Positions 33,828 to 43,203 of a stretch of 61,715 bases of DNA are shown here, in pieces (position 1 is the first letter of the stretch; each line of letters starts with the position of its first letter). A program made the position numbers and the translations under genes. The stretch is from positions 2,008,331 through 2,070,045 of the forward strand of contig GG704596.1 of assembly GCA_000161775.1 (NCBI GenBank), in the 5' to 3' direction. The notes under the pieces were generated by a model that saw only the letters and a program-made list of their open reading frames with translations, was not told where the DNA came from and ran no database searches. The DNA is from Ruegeria lacuscaerulensis ITI-1157 (GTDB lineage Bacteria > Pseudomonadota > Alphaproteobacteria > Rhodobacterales > Rhodobacteraceae).

Positions 33828-34541
33828 TCACTCTGGGCTCTGATTGAGACGTTTCATATGCCAAGCCAAAGACTGGTTGCTGGACAGAACCGGTTTTCCG
33901 ATCCTGTCCCGAATCTGCGGAATCGCCTCGAGCGTGCGCAGATTCGTACAGCTGAGAAAAACGGCTTCGACGGCACTGTCCCGGCCCAGTTCGACGGCTG
34001 CATCGACAACCGACCGCAGGTCTATCCGAACGACAGTTGCTTCTTTGGCTACTCCGAAACTGCCGAAGACATCCATCGAGAGCCCGTGGTCGGCAAAAGC
34101 CGCGCGCAGCGTCTCGTTGACCTCTTCGACATAGGGCGACAGCAGGGCGAATCTGGAAACACCCAGGTCCTGCGCGCAGGCCGCCGCCGCGCGCAGGGGG
34201 TCGGTGACCGCGCGGGTATTGCAGGTTTGCTTGATCAGAGACTCGACCGCGCCGGACCCGATCACCGAGCTGGCCGAGGTGCAGCCATACCCGACGACGC
34301 CGTATTTCCGCACCTTGGGCAGCAGGTCGGCGGCGGTGGGCAATGCCTGCTTCATCCGGGTCAGTGTTTCGGTTGTCACCTGCGGATCACTGGGGATGCG
34401 CGTGACATGGATCGAAGCGGGCTCATCCCGAAAAAGCCTGCGAAAATCGCTTTCGATGGTTTCGTCGGCTTGCAGCACGATCAGCCCCATCGGCCGCAAA
34501 GCCGGATCGTCCGCATCGAGTGTGTAGTGCAGGGCCGTCAT
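33828..34541 (-). CDS. Asp/Glu racemase-family protein (EutA-like)
   Basis: A 237-residue protein of the Asp/Glu/hydantoin racemase superfamily, nearest to the maleate isomerase/EutA branch. The two catalytic cysteines are C87 (GYGCTSASS) and C198 (FLSCTNLRT). In ectoine degradation EutA is proposed to invert or isomerise an intermediate. Its ATG overlaps the stop of the upstream M24 gene (ATGA). Together with the EutB-like and M24 genes it forms a trio that echoes eutA-eutB-eutD, but ectoine-specific genes such as eutC and eutE are missing here. Confidence 0.8.
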   Translation of the reverse strand: MTALHYTLDADDPALRPMGLIVLQADETIESDFRRLFRDEPASIHVTRIPSDPQVTTETLTRMKQALPTAADLLPKVRKYGVVGYGCTSASSVIGSGAVESLIKQTCNTRAVTDPLRAAAACAQDLGVSRFALLSPYVEEVNETLRAAFADHGLSMDVFGSFGVAKEATVVRIDLRSVVDAAVELGRDSAVEAVFLSCTNLRTLEAIPQIRDRIGKPVLSSNQSLAWHMKRLNQSPE

Positions 34542-35683
34542 AGGTGCGGTATCTCGGGCGCGGACCGCGGGCTGAGGAACCTGGCTCCCGTCGGCGTGAT
34601 CAGGATGTTTTCCTCATGCACCATGATCTTGTCGCCCACAGCGATTCCGGGTTCCAGTGTCAGGACCATGCCAGGCTGAAGAACGGTGTGATCCGATGGG
34701 ATCAGAGAGGGCCATTCAGTCAGCGACATGCCCAAACCATGTCCCAATCGCCCGGCGTCGGTTCCAGCCCCGCCCAAGGTCAGGATTCGGTTCATCGCGT
34801 GAAACAGGTCGGCGGCCGTCACGCCCGGACGGGCCAGATCGAACGCGGCGTCCGAGGCCTCGACCAGTGTTGCATGAGCCGTTGCAACCGCCTGACTGGC
34901 CGGGCCGACCGTCCAGTTGCGGTCGAAATCGCAGAAGTACCCGTCACGAACCATCCCGGTGTCCAACATCAACACATCACCCTGTGACAACGGTCTGTCG
35001 GACGCAGGTGAGATCACGTCGTCGTAGCCGTGCTGATCGGCCGCCCCGGCAAGGTAAGGTACCCAATCGGCGCCTTCCTCAAGGCACAGCATCTGGAACT
35101 TTCGGAAAACCTCGTCGAGAGGCGTCCCCGCGCGCGCGATTTCCGGCACGCGCGCAAAAGCGCGCCCGGCGGTCTGGCAGGCGGCTTCGATCCTTGCCAC
35201 TTCGGCATCGGATTTCACCATCCGAAGTGTGCGCAAGATGCCTGCGTCGCCCACGATGCGGCGGCGGCCGATCTGCGCTTTGACCCGCGCATGGTCTGCA
35301 AGCGGCATGCGAAGGTGGGTTTCATGCCCATCCGGACAGCCGACCCGTGCGCCGTCAGGGACAAGCTCTCCCAATGTCTCCGACAAAAGCGTCACCCCGT
35401 CATCGGTCAGGTCGGGTGCGCTCCAGGTGCGGATGTCATCGATCCAGGTTTGGGCCATAAGCGCGGCTCCGATCGATGGGATCACCGCGACCGGCTTGCC
35501 CGAGGCAGGAACGATCACGAACCACGGCCGGGTGGGGCTTTCCCAGAATCGGGTAAGGAATCCGGTGAAATACCGCACTTCGGGTTCGGTCGTCAGAAGC
35601 AGGGCCGCCAGATCCTGCTCGGCCATCAGACCCTGAGCACGGGTCGTTCGGAGTTCGAACTCGGTTCGGTCGAACGCGCTCAT
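34538..35683 (-). CDS. M24 family metallopeptidase/hydrolase
   Basis: A 381-residue pita-bread hydrolase. All five metal ligands of M24 enzymes are visible: D241 (LDTGM), D252 (CDFDR), H315 (GHGLGM), E344 (LEPGI) and E358 (HEENI). It is therefore a metal-dependent Xaa-Pro-type or amide hydrolase, unlike the creatinase at the other end of the run, which lacks them. The position between EutB-like and EutA-like genes recalls ectoine hydrolase (EutD/DoeA). Its ATG overlaps the stop of the PLP gene and its stop overlaps the start of the EutA-like gene. Confidence 0.85.
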   Translation of the reverse strand: MSAFDRTEFELRTTRAQGLMAEQDLAALLLTTEPEVRYFTGFLTRFWESPTRPWFVIVPASGKPVAVIPSIGAALMAQTWIDDIRTWSAPDLTDDGVTLLSETLGELVPDGARVGCPDGHETHLRMPLADHARVKAQIGRRRIVGDAGILRTLRMVKSDAEVARIEAACQTAGRAFARVPEIARAGTPLDEVFRKFQMLCLEEGADWVPYLAGAADQHGYDDVISPASDRPLSQGDVLMLDTGMVRDGYFCDFDRNWTVGPASQAVATAHATLVEASDAAFDLARPGVTAADLFHAMNRILTLGGAGTDAGRLGHGLGMSLTEWPSLIPSDHTVLQPGMVLTLEPGIAVGDKIMVHEENILITPTGARFLSPRSAPEIPHL

Positions 35684-36723
35684 GCCGGTTGTTCGGTCAG
35701 GATGCACAGCACACGATCCTTCGGGCCGATGCCTAACGCCGAACGTGACGCTTCGTTCATGAGTGCCACAACACCAGCGCCGCCCGACGCCGTTGTTTCC
35801 AGCCCGGCACGGGCCAGGGCCGGCAGCTGCGCGGCGACTTCGGTATCATCCAATGTCAGGAACAGGTCCGCATCGCGCGCAAGCCCGTTCAACGCGATCA
35901 GCGATGGCTCCTTGCAGTCCAGGCGCCCCATGATGCTGTCGGGGCCGTCCGCGAACACACATTTTCCCGCAGTGATGCTGGCCTGAAGGGCCGGGGCGGA
36001 CTCGGGCTCGACCACGACGATCCGCGGCTCATCCTGCCATGCCTGGCGGAAATAGGCGGCGAGCGCGCCAGCCATCCCCCCGACACCGGCCTGCAACAGG
36101 ATGACCGTCGGCGGTTGCGGGCATTGCTCGACGGCTTCGATGGCAATCTGTAGATAACCTTCCATCAGAAGGCGCGGGAGGTCGACATACCCCTCCCAGG
36201 AACTGTCTGACAGCAAGGTCCAGCCATGCTGCTGCGCGGCGCGGCTTGCGGCTGTCATGCTGGCGGCATAGTCGGCGCCGTCGCGAACCACCCGCGCCCC
36301 TTGCGCCCGCAGGCGGTCGGCAAAGCTTTCGGGCACGGATTCCGCGATGTAGACAACGGCCTGTGCGCCGAATATGCGTGCGCCAGCCGCCACGCTGAGC
36401 CCATGATTTCCTGCGCTGGCGGTGACGAACGTCCGCCCTTTCAAGCTTGGGCTGTCAGGGGACTCCGAGTCTTCGCAGGCGAGGCAGGCGATCACATAGG
36501 CTGCGCCAAGCGCTTTGAACGAGCCCAGATTCATTCGGCCGCGTTCATCCTTGATCCAGAGGTTTTTGACCGGCGCGAGGTCCTTGGCTTCGGTCAGTGG
36601 TGTCTGGGTCGCGGCCGGGCACAACGCCAGAAGCCGCTTCAACCTGTCGGAATCTGTCGACGGGTACGGGGCCGAGGGTGCCAGCTTTGCGCCGCCTCGA
36701 AATGGATTTTCCAGGATATTCAT
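35680..36723 (-). CDS. PLP-dependent ammonia-lyase (diaminopropionate/threonine dehydratase type)
   Basis: A 347-residue fold-type II PLP enzyme. The cofactor lysine is K70 in LGSFKALGAAYV; the GNHG loop (TASAGNHGLSVA) and a glycine-rich phosphate loop (QAGVGGMAGALAAY) follow. The N-terminal NPFRGG and the FKALG motif resemble diaminopropionate ammonia-lyase, while the overall size is that of threonine dehydratase or EutB. It would release ammonia from a hydroxy- or amino-substituted amino acid. It is the first gene of the run; GGGGGC precedes the ATG. Confidence 0.82.
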   Translation of the reverse strand: MNILENPFRGGAKLAPSAPYPSTDSDRLKRLLALCPAATQTPLTEAKDLAPVKNLWIKDERGRMNLGSFKALGAAYVIACLACEDSESPDSPSLKGRTFVTASAGNHGLSVAAGARIFGAQAVVYIAESVPESFADRLRAQGARVVRDGADYAASMTAASRAAQQHGWTLLSDSSWEGYVDLPRLLMEGYLQIAIEAVEQCPQPPTVILLQAGVGGMAGALAAYFRQAWQDEPRIVVVEPESAPALQASITAGKCVFADGPDSIMGRLDCKEPSLIALNGLARDADLFLTLDDTEVAAQLPALARAGLETTASGGAGVVALMNEASRSALGIGPKDRVLCILTEQPA

Positions 36724-36949
36724 CTAAAGCCCCCGCAACCATATGTCGTGGGACGAGACCGGACCCCATCTGCCCTGTCAAGACCATAAGCACGCGCAGA
36801 GCTGGATCCCCTTAGTTGCATGTCGAATGGCAAGCCGTGGGCACGCTCAACTCATTTCCAGCATTCGGGGGCCAATGGACTTTGCTTTCGTTTTTGATGG
36901 CTGTAAGTGTTCATCGAACTGACGTGGAGCTTCGTTTTTCAGTCGGTTC

Positions 36950-37010
36950 GCGGGCGTGATGGAATGGTAGACATATCGGACTTAAAATCCCGGCGTTTCG
37001 TCCGGGAAGC
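36950..37010 (+). pseudogene. Decayed tRNA-Leu copy
   Basis: The sequence starts GCGGGCGTGATGGAATGGTA like the true tRNA-Leu 129 bases downstream and keeps the CTTAAAA anticodon loop, but the anticodon stem has a mismatch and no T-arm or acceptor 3' strand can be drawn. It is a partial, degenerate duplicate. Confidence 0.6.
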
Positions 37011-37078
37011 TCATTGTTTTCAGCGCCTTAGGGCGATGGGGAGGTTTCTGGGCCCGAAATAGGCCCCGGACGCGCCGT

Positions 37079-37163
37079 GCGGGCGTGGTGGAACGGTAGA
37101 CACAAGCGACTTAAAATCGCTAGAGCGTAGCTCGTGCGGGTTCGAATCCCGCCGCCCGCACCA
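37079..37163 (+). tRNA. tRNA-Leu (anticodon TAA)
   Basis: A full class II tRNA: acceptor GCGGGCG / CGCCCGC, anticodon stem AGCGA/TCGCT with loop CTTAAAA, a variable arm, a T-arm with GGGTTCGAATCCC and an encoded CCA. Confidence 0.95.
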
Positions 37164-37299
37164 TCACCTACACCAATCCCCAGATGACCTCGTAGGCCAG
37201 GTACTCGCTGATGACGCCCCTCACCATCACGCCTACTGCCAAGTACCTGTAGCGGCCCTCCTGGACGGTGCACCAGCCGCCAGCGAAACCGGATCCGCC

Positions 37300-37623
37300 C
37301 TACACCAGCCTCAGCATCGCACGGCTGCCGACCTCCGGCCACACACCGGTGTCTGGTGGCGTCTCCTCGCCGCGCTTGAGCGCCAGGCGCAGCTCCGTCG
37401 AGCGCTCCCTGGCCGTTCTGAGCGCGATGTCGCCCGTCCTGCCGAGCACGACCGAGACGTAGCGGTCGGTGCCGTCGTTGATCCTCCCGACGAACTTGTA
37501 GGAGCAGCCGCGCTTCCCCACCACCACGCGGAGGCCCGAGACCTCCGCGTCGTATAGATGGGTGCCGGGCGGGTGGTCCTCCGCCGCCTTGTTGACTGTC
37601 GCCTGCGTGAGCTTTGTGGCCAT
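37300..37623 (-). pseudogene. Truncated tyrosine integrase (N-terminal domain only)
   Basis: The 107-residue frame has the DUF4102 arm-binding domain of P4-type integrases (PPGTHLYDAEVSGLRVVVGKRGCSYKFVGRI, then YVSVVLGRTGDIALRTARE). It stops after about 95 residues with an unrelated tail, and the catalytic domain is absent. The orientation, N-terminus toward a tRNA 3' end at 37808, is the same as in the intact element at 17.5-26.8 kb, so this is the relic of another island inserted at a tRNA. Confidence 0.7.
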
Positions 37624-37743
37624 GGCCGAATCCTCCTAGGCCCGGGTTGAAATACTGTGTGTTAGGTTGCGATAGGAGGATAATGACGTGTTTTCATGTG
37701 GTTGCGAGCCACGATAAGGCCCGGTAAGGCCCTATAAATCGCA

Positions 37744-37808
37744 CTGAGGATGACTTGAAATCCGAAGGCCTTCGTGCCGTGTGGGCTCGAGTCCCACCGC
37801 CCGCACCA
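37744..37808 (+). repeat. tRNA 3'-end remnant (old attachment site)
   Basis: GTGGGCTCGAGTCCCACCGC followed by CCGCACCA gives a perfect T-arm and the 3' acceptor strand with CCA, but no 5' half exists. It resembles the tRNA-Leu 3' end with four substitutions in the T-arm. Together with the truncated integrase it marks the far edge of a decayed island. Confidence 0.6.
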
Positions 37809-37896
37809 ACCGCCCGAGAACTTTTGCCATCATCGCTGCGATGATGGCTTCTTGCGTATCTCGGAAAATTCGAAAGCCGTACCTGAGAACCACAGA

Positions 37897-38655
37897 TCAG
37901 GCGTTCAGAAATGTCCTTACGGCGGCTTCGAATTCACGAGGTTTTTCGGCGTGCAACCAGTGGCCGGCCCCGGGGATCTTGGCAAAGCGGGCATTCGGAA
38001 ACAGCGCCCGGATCGTGGCGCGGTGTTCGGGCCGGACATATTCGGATTCGCCGCCCGATAGAAACAGGGCTGCACCCTCCCAAATCCCTTCCACCGGCGG
38101 GAACCCCATAATGTTGGGCATCTCGCGCGCCAGAACGTCCAGGTTCAGCCGCCAGCGTTTTCCGCTGACATCCAGTGATTGCGTGAAGAAGCTTTGCAGT
38201 GCCTTCTCGACACCCAGCTCTGCCAATTGTTGTTCCGCATCTGAGCGACGCTCGACCTTTTCCATGTCGACCGCCCGCATCGCTTCGATATAGGGCATCT
38301 GAGTGTGGCCGTAGGACACCGGCGCGATGTCTGCTACCACCAGCTTGTTGACTAGGGCAGCGTGCGTCAAAGCCAGGGTCATGGCCGCCTTGCCTCCCAT
38401 CGAGTGCCCAAGCACGTCCGCCCGTCCACCCAGGCTTTCGATGACCTCGGCCAGATCGTCAGCCAGGGCGGGATAGTCATGCCGGTCGTCCCAGTTGCTG
38501 TAAGCGTGGTTGCGCATGTCCACGGCCACGACCTGACGTTCGTCCGACAGCCTGCGGGCGATCACGCCCCAGTTTCGGGCCGATCCGTATAGGCCATGCG
38601 CAATCACAAGAGGCGGGCGCGACGTAGGGTCGCCGTGTACGATCGTGTTCAACAT
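37897..38655 (-). CDS. Alpha/beta hydrolase (YbfF-like esterase)
   Basis: A 252-residue serine hydrolase. The nucleophile elbow is LGHSMGG, the oxyanion segment is IAHGLYGSARNWG, and the C-terminal histidine is in GAGHWLHAEKP. The layout matches YbfF-type acyl-CoA or short-chain esterases. The start MLNTIVHGD is the ATG nearest to the conserved beginning; no strong ribosome binding site is seen. The true substrate cannot be told. Confidence 0.88.
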   Translation of the reverse strand: MLNTIVHGDPTSRPPLVIAHGLYGSARNWGVIARRLSDERQVVAVDMRNHAYSNWDDRHDYPALADDLAEVIESLGGRADVLGHSMGGKAAMTLALTHAALVNKLVVADIAPVSYGHTQMPYIEAMRAVDMEKVERRSDAEQQLAELGVEKALQSFFTQSLDVSGKRWRLNLDVLAREMPNIMGFPPVEGIWEGAALFLSGGESEYVRPEHRATIRALFPNARFAKIPGAGHWLHAEKPREFEAAVRTFLNA

Positions 38656-38744
38656 GGCTGATAGATACAGTCTGCCCATGCGGACAGCCAGACCCATTGT
38701 CGTGCCGCATCCACGCGGCTAGATTGCCGGTTCAGGAGGCGCGG

Positions 38745-39119
38745 ATGTCGCAGGAAACCGAAATTCAGACCCTGATCGCCCAGACGATCGCATTGTTGCG
38801 GAAAAAGCTGGGCGTCAGGGGCAAGACGCTTGCGGAATCGGTGCGCCGGGCCAAGCGGCGGCTGCCGCGTCGCGTCTACAAGCAGGCGATGGAGCTTGCC
38901 CGTGCCGAACCAATGGCCGCGCATCCGCGGTTGCGCCTGATCCTGGACACGCCTCGGCTGGAAAAAGCCGCGCAAGAGGTTCAGGCACATCTGCGCACGA
39001 TCAGCCTGGCCGATCGCCGCTGGGGCTGGTTTCTCGACACCCTTGGGGCGATGTCTTTCAACCTGCTGGCCTTGGCAGTTCTGATGTTGATTTTACTGCT
39101 GTGGCGCGGCTTGATCTGA
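38745..39119 (+). CDS. Hypothetical protein with C-terminal membrane anchor
   Basis: A 124-residue protein with a basic, helical cytoplasmic part (TIALLRKKLGVRGKTLAE, then VRRAKRRLPRRVYKQAMELAR) and one membrane helix near the C-terminus (about residues 102-121, LLALAVLMLILLLW). AGGAGG lies five bases before the ATG. It is divergent from the hydrolase and convergent with glyA. No function is recognised. Confidence 0.78.
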   Translation: MSQETEIQTLIAQTIALLRKKLGVRGKTLAESVRRAKRRLPRRVYKQAMELARAEPMAAHPRLRLILDTPRLEKAAQEVQAHLRTISLADRRWGWFLDTLGAMSFNLLALAVLMLILLLWRGLI

Positions 39120-39133
39120 TAGGGGCATCGCCA

Positions 39134-39160
39134 TGAAAAATGACGCCCCGCAGGGCGCCA
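39134..39160 (-). terminator. Rho-independent terminator after glyA
   Basis: On the minus strand GCGCCC / GGGCGT (last pair G-T) with loop TGCG is followed by CATTTTTC. It lies about 26 bases after the glyA stop. Confidence 0.7.
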
Positions 39161-39185
39161 TTCCGGTGCGAGGCCGCAGTCGGCT

Positions 39186-40481
39186 TCACAGGTTCGGATA
39201 GATCGGGAACCGGGCGCACAACTCGGCGACCTCGGCCTTGACCTTGGCCTCGACCTCACCGTTTCCATCCTCGCCATTGGCGGCCAGCCCATCGACCACT
39301 TCGATGATCCAGTCGGCGATCTGGCGGAACTCGGGTTCCCCGAAGCCGCGGGTCGTGCCCGCGGGCGAGCCCAGACGGATCCCGCTGGTTACGGTCGGTT
39401 TTTCCGGGTCGAAAGGCACGCCGTTCTTGTTGCAGGTGATATGCGCGCGGCCCAATGCCTTTTCGGTCGCGTTGCCTTTGACGCCCTTGGGGCGCAGGTC
39501 GACCAGCACCACATGCGTGTCGGTGCCGTGGGTCACCGTGTCCAGACCGCCCTTGATCAGTTGATCCGACAGCGCCTGTGCGTTGATCACGACCTGCTTG
39601 ATGTAGTCCTTGAACTCCGGGCGCAGCGCTTCGCCGAAGGCCACGGCCTTGGCCGCGATCACATGCATCAGCGGGCCGCCCTGAATGCCGGGGAAGATGG
39701 CCGAGTTCACTTTCTTGGCGATCGTCTCATCATTGGTCAGAATCATGCCGCCACGCGGGCCGCGCAGGGTCTTGTGCGTGGTGGTGGTGGCCACATGCGC
39801 GTGCGGGAAGGGCGAGGGATGTTCGCCCGCTGCGACCAGACCGGCGAAATGCGCCATGTCCACATGCAGGTATGCGCCGACCATGTCGGCGATCTCGCGC
39901 ATGCGGGCAAAGTCGATCTGGCGCGGAATGGCGGACCCGCCGGCGATGATCAGCTTGGGCTGATGCTCCTTGGCCAGCGCCTCAACCTGGTCATAATCCA
40001 GCATGTTGTCTTGCTTGCGCACGCCATACTGCACGGCGTTGAACCATTTTCCCGACTGGTTGGGCTTGGCGCCGTGGGTCAGGTGGCCGCCGGCATCAAG
40101 GCTCATGCCCAGGATCGTGTCGCCGGGCTGGATCAGCGCCTGGAAAACACCTTGGTTGGCCTGGCTTCCCGAATGGGGCTGCACGTTGGCGAATTCGCAG
40201 CCGAACAGCTGCTTGGCGCGGTCGATGGCCAGGTTCTCGGCGATATCTACGAATTGGCAGCCGCCATAATAGCGACGACCGGGATAACCTTCGGCATATT
40301 TGTTGGTCATCACCGAGCCCTGCGCCTCCATCACGGCGGCCGAGACGATGTTTTCCGAGGCGATCAGTTCAATCTCGTCCCGCTGGCGGCCCAGTTCGGA
40401 CGTGATCGCGCCGAAAAGCTCGGGGTCGCGATCAGACAGGGATTGGGTGAAGAAACCGGTGTCACGAAGGTTGGCGTTCAT
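39186..40481 (-). CDS. glyA: Serine hydroxymethyltransferase
   Basis: GlyA interconverts serine and glycine with transfer of the one-carbon unit to tetrahydrofolate, the main source of C1 units. The 431-residue protein shows [16 protein letters not shown], the PLP lysine in [14 protein letters not shown] and the end of the family at [15 protein letters not shown]. The N-terminal [16 protein letters not shown] is typical. It is a single-gene unit ending in its own terminator. Confidence 0.97.
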   Translation of the reverse strand: MNANLRDTGFFTQSLSDRDPELFGAITSELGRQRDEIELIASENIVSAAVMEAQGSVMTNKYAEGYPGRRYYGGCQFVDIAENLAIDRAKQLFGCEFANVQPHSGSQANQGVFQALIQPGDTILGMSLDAGGHLTHGAKPNQSGKWFNAVQYGVRKQDNMLDYDQVEALAKEHQPKLIIAGGSAIPRQIDFARMREIADMVGAYLHVDMAHFAGLVAAGEHPSPFPHAHVATTTTHKTLRGPRGGMILTNDETIAKKVNSAIFPGIQGGPLMHVIAAKAVAFGEALRPEFKDYIKQVVINAQALSDQLIKGGLDTVTHGTDTHVVLVDLRPKGVKGNATEKALGRAHITCNKNGVPFDPEKPTVTSGIRLGSPAGTTRGFGEPEFRQIADWIIEVVDGLAANGEDGNGEVEAKVKAEVAELCARFPIYPNL

Positions 40482-40649
40482 GTGCGCTCCGCATGGCTGA
40501 GGTGGGTTTGGCGGATTTCCTATAGGAAACCGGCGCGGTGAAAAAGGCTGTAAAGCGACGAATTGGCCTTCTGCGGCGTCAAGTCTGGCCTATCCGGGAA
40601 AGGTGTGGTTGTTTCGGAACCAAATGCGCAGCACCGGAAACCTGAAAAC

Positions 40650-41411
40650 ATGACAAAGAGAATCGCATTTCTCGCCAGCGACGCCGATGTCGCGCAGTCT
40701 TCACGAAGCAGTCTGGTGAAGCGCTACGGAAACGCCGCGCCGCGCGACGCCGATGTGATCGTTGCGCTGGGTGGTGACGGGTTCATGTTGCGTACTCTGC
40801 ACAACACTCAGCACCTGGATGTTCCGGTCTACGGCATGAACCGTGGCACGATCGGTTTTTTGATGAACGAGTATGACGATTCGAACCTGCTGGAGCGCCT
40901 GTCGCAGGCCGAGGAAGAGGTGATCAATCCTCTGGCAATGAAGGCAATGGATCAATCCGGCAAGCTGCACGAAGCGCTTGCGATCAACGAAGTTTCCTTG
41001 TTGCGCGCCGGGCCGCAGGCTGCCCGCTTGAAAATCAGCGTCGATGGGCGGGTGCGTCTGGAGGAACTGGTTTGTGACGGGGCACTGCTGTCGACGCCGG
41101 CGGGGTCGACAGCGTACAATTATTCGGCCCATGGGCCGATTCTGCCGATTGGGTCGGACGTGCTCGCCCTTACCGCGATTGCCGCATTCCGTCCCAGGCG
41201 TTGGCGCGGAGCGCTGTTGCCCAAAACTGCCAATGTCCGGTTCGACGTACTGGATGCCGACAAACGCCCGGTGATGGCGGACGCGGATTCCATCTCGTTT
41301 CCCGATATCGACTGGGTCGAGATTCGGTCCGAGCCCAAGGTGCGGCACCGGATTCTGTTTGACCCCGGGCATGGCCTGGAAGAGCGTCTTATTTCGGAGC
41401 AGTTTACCTGA
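40650..41411 (+). CDS. nadK: NAD kinase
   Basis: NadK phosphorylates NAD to NADP with ATP. The 253-residue protein has the GGDG motif (IVALGGDGFMLRTLH), the MNRGTIGFLMNEY segment and the conserved TPAGSTAYNYSAHGPI. The start MTKRIAFLASD is the usual one. It is divergent from glyA with about 170 bases between them. A GC-rich hairpin follows at 41627-41648. Confidence 0.95.
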   Translation: MTKRIAFLASDADVAQSSRSSLVKRYGNAAPRDADVIVALGGDGFMLRTLHNTQHLDVPVYGMNRGTIGFLMNEYDDSNLLERLSQAEEEVINPLAMKAMDQSGKLHEALAINEVSLLRAGPQAARLKISVDGRVRLEELVCDGALLSTPAGSTAYNYSAHGPILPIGSDVLALTAIAAFRPRRWRGALLPKTANVRFDVLDADKRPVMADADSISFPDIDWVEIRSEPKVRHRILFDPGHGLEERLISEQFT

Positions 41412-41626
41412 GATCAATATCTTGCTGGAAAAATGGATCGGTTGTGTGAAGCAGTTCACAGGACTTCAAGCAACCATGAAGTATGATGTTGATACCCGGA
41501 GAACGCGCCAAGGTGGGAGTGAGTGGCCGCCAAACGGTGCTTATGGATGATAGCGCGATTTTGCGCTGGCGAATGTGGGTGGTGCTGCGTTCGTCTTCAC
41601 GATCCGGGTCTATTTGAGTAGGCGGG

Positions 41627-41648
41627 CCCCGGGCACAATATCCCGGGG
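41627..41648. terminator. Hairpin between nadK and the amidase gene
   Basis: A perfect 7-bp stem CCCCGGG / CCCGGGG with loop CACAATAT, followed on the plus strand by TCTATTTATT. It lies between the convergent genes and may serve both, although neither side has a long T run. The remaining 200 bases between nadK and this hairpin hold no convincing gene. Confidence 0.5.
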
Positions 41649-41673
41649 TCTATTTATTCGTGATCCGGCGTGA

Positions 41674-43113
41674 TCAGCCCCTGTCCTGCATTTGATCCCA
41701 CAATCGATTGCACATGCGACCGACGCGGGCTTCGATCGCGGCGGCGGCATCAGCGGCCATGTCCTCGCGCCAGCGCCGTGCCGCGATTTGGACACTGATC
41801 GGTTGCGGGCCGCTCGGCAATTCGGCCAAACGCGCCGGAACGCAGGCGGCGGGCAGGCCTAGAAAGTTCATGGCATAGGAATAGACTGCACTGCCCAGCA
41901 CTTCGTGGACGCCTTCCGAGCCTTCCGTGTCGCGGTCGGGTCTGAAAAAGGGCTGTGGTAGGAAAGGAGACAGCACCAGCGGGTAGTCTTCCAGGAACAG
42001 CGCCCATTCCCGCGCATGGTGGCTGCGCTGCGCCAGCGCCCGGATCAGGTCCGGGCCGGTGATCGGAGGAAATTCCTGGAAGTAGGTGGCAAAGATGCGT
42101 TGGATGGTCTCGGACCCGGCCGCCTCGACATCGTCTTTCATCAGGGTCAGAACCTCGCCCATCAATGCGCGATAACCAAGCCGTCCACATTCGAACACGT
42201 TCGGAGGATCGATCTCGTCAACGGCGTACCCAGCATCAACCAGAGCATCACGGGCCGTGTCCAGGGCCTTGTCGACCTCGGGGTGGAGATCGTAACCGAA
42301 AGTCTTCTTGGTGAAAGCCACCCGCGGCTGATGGTCGGTCTCGGCCATGCGCCAGGGCAGGGGCACATGGAACGGATCGCGCGGATCCGGCGCGATGAGG
42401 CTGGGCATGGCCAGGTGCAGGTCGGCCGCGCTGCGGGTGATCAGGCCCTGCACCGACATCAGTTGCGCCAGCAGGCCGCGTTCGGCTGTTTGGCTTGGGT
42501 TCCATGCGGGAACGCGGCCAAGGCCCGGCTTGACGGTGACCGCGCCAACGGCCGCGGCCGGAAACCGCAGGCTGCCGCCGATATCGTTGCCATGCGCCAA
42601 GGCGCCCATGCCGGTCATCACCGCCACGCCGGCCCCGCCCGACGAGCCCCCGGCCGAGATATGCCGTCCCCATGGATTGTGCGTGCGCCCATACAGCGGG
42701 TTGTCAGTATCGGCGCGGAATGAAAACTCGGGCGTGTTGGTCCGGCCGATCACCACCGCCCCGGCCTTCAGCAGGTTAGACACGACGGGCGCATCGTCGG
42801 GGGCGATGAGATCCTTCAGAGCGGCCACGCCGTTGGTCGTGGCATGGCCCTTCTGGTCGACATTGACTTTGATGGTGACGGGAACGCCGTGCAGCGGGCC
42901 GGTCGGTTCGCCGCGGGCCCGCGCGGTGTCCAGCGACCGGGCACGCTCCAGCGCCTCGGTGCTGAGGTCTTCGGCGACGGCATTCAGCGCCGGGTTCAGC
43001 GCGTGCATCCGGTCGATTGCGCTTTGTACAGCCTCAGTTGCGCTCAGCTCCCCGGAACGGGTGCGTTCTGCCAGTTCTGCGGCGCTCAGGCGCCAGATGT
43101 CGTCATGTGCCAT
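41674..43113 (-). CDS. Amidase (amidase signature family)
   Basis: A 479-residue amidase-signature enzyme with the Ser-cisSer-Lys triad: K82 (VTIKVNVDQKG), a cis-serine in GGSSGG (about S157) and the nucleophile S181 in DIGGSLRFPA. It hydrolyses an amide bond of an unknown substrate. The full N-terminal helical region (LSAAELAERTRSGELSATE) is present. Stand-alone enzymes of this type include general amidases and 6-aminohexanoate-type hydrolases; GatA is less likely as no gatB or gatC is beside it. Confidence 0.92.
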   Translation of the reverse strand: MAHDDIWRLSAAELAERTRSGELSATEAVQSAIDRMHALNPALNAVAEDLSTEALERARSLDTARARGEPTGPLHGVPVTIKVNVDQKGHATTNGVAALKDLIAPDDAPVVSNLLKAGAVVIGRTNTPEFSFRADTDNPLYGRTHNPWGRHISAGGSSGGAGVAVMTGMGALAHGNDIGGSLRFPAAAVGAVTVKPGLGRVPAWNPSQTAERGLLAQLMSVQGLITRSAADLHLAMPSLIAPDPRDPFHVPLPWRMAETDHQPRVAFTKKTFGYDLHPEVDKALDTARDALVDAGYAVDEIDPPNVFECGRLGYRALMGEVLTLMKDDVEAAGSETIQRIFATYFQEFPPITGPDLIRALAQRSHHAREWALFLEDYPLVLSPFLPQPFFRPDRDTEGSEGVHEVLGSAVYSYAMNFLGLPAACVPARLAELPSGPQPISVQIAARRWREDMAADAAAAIEARVGRMCNRLWDQMQDRG

Positions 43114-43203
43114 ATGCCCTCCGTCAAGGGCACAGTAGGCAGTCTGCCAATGGTTGCAACCCCGCAGGGCAGGGCGGGCGGCCCGCGGCCGCCCGATGCC
43201 CGG

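Noticed and set aside
41483..41617. A 44-residue plus-strand frame between nadK and the amidase
   Set aside because: No ribosome binding site of note, no recognisable composition and high Arg/Ser content; treated as intergenic.
43176..43194. GC-only hairpin (GGGCGGC/GCCGCCC) after prpE
   Set aside because: The stem is perfect but no T run follows on either strand, so it is not called a terminator.
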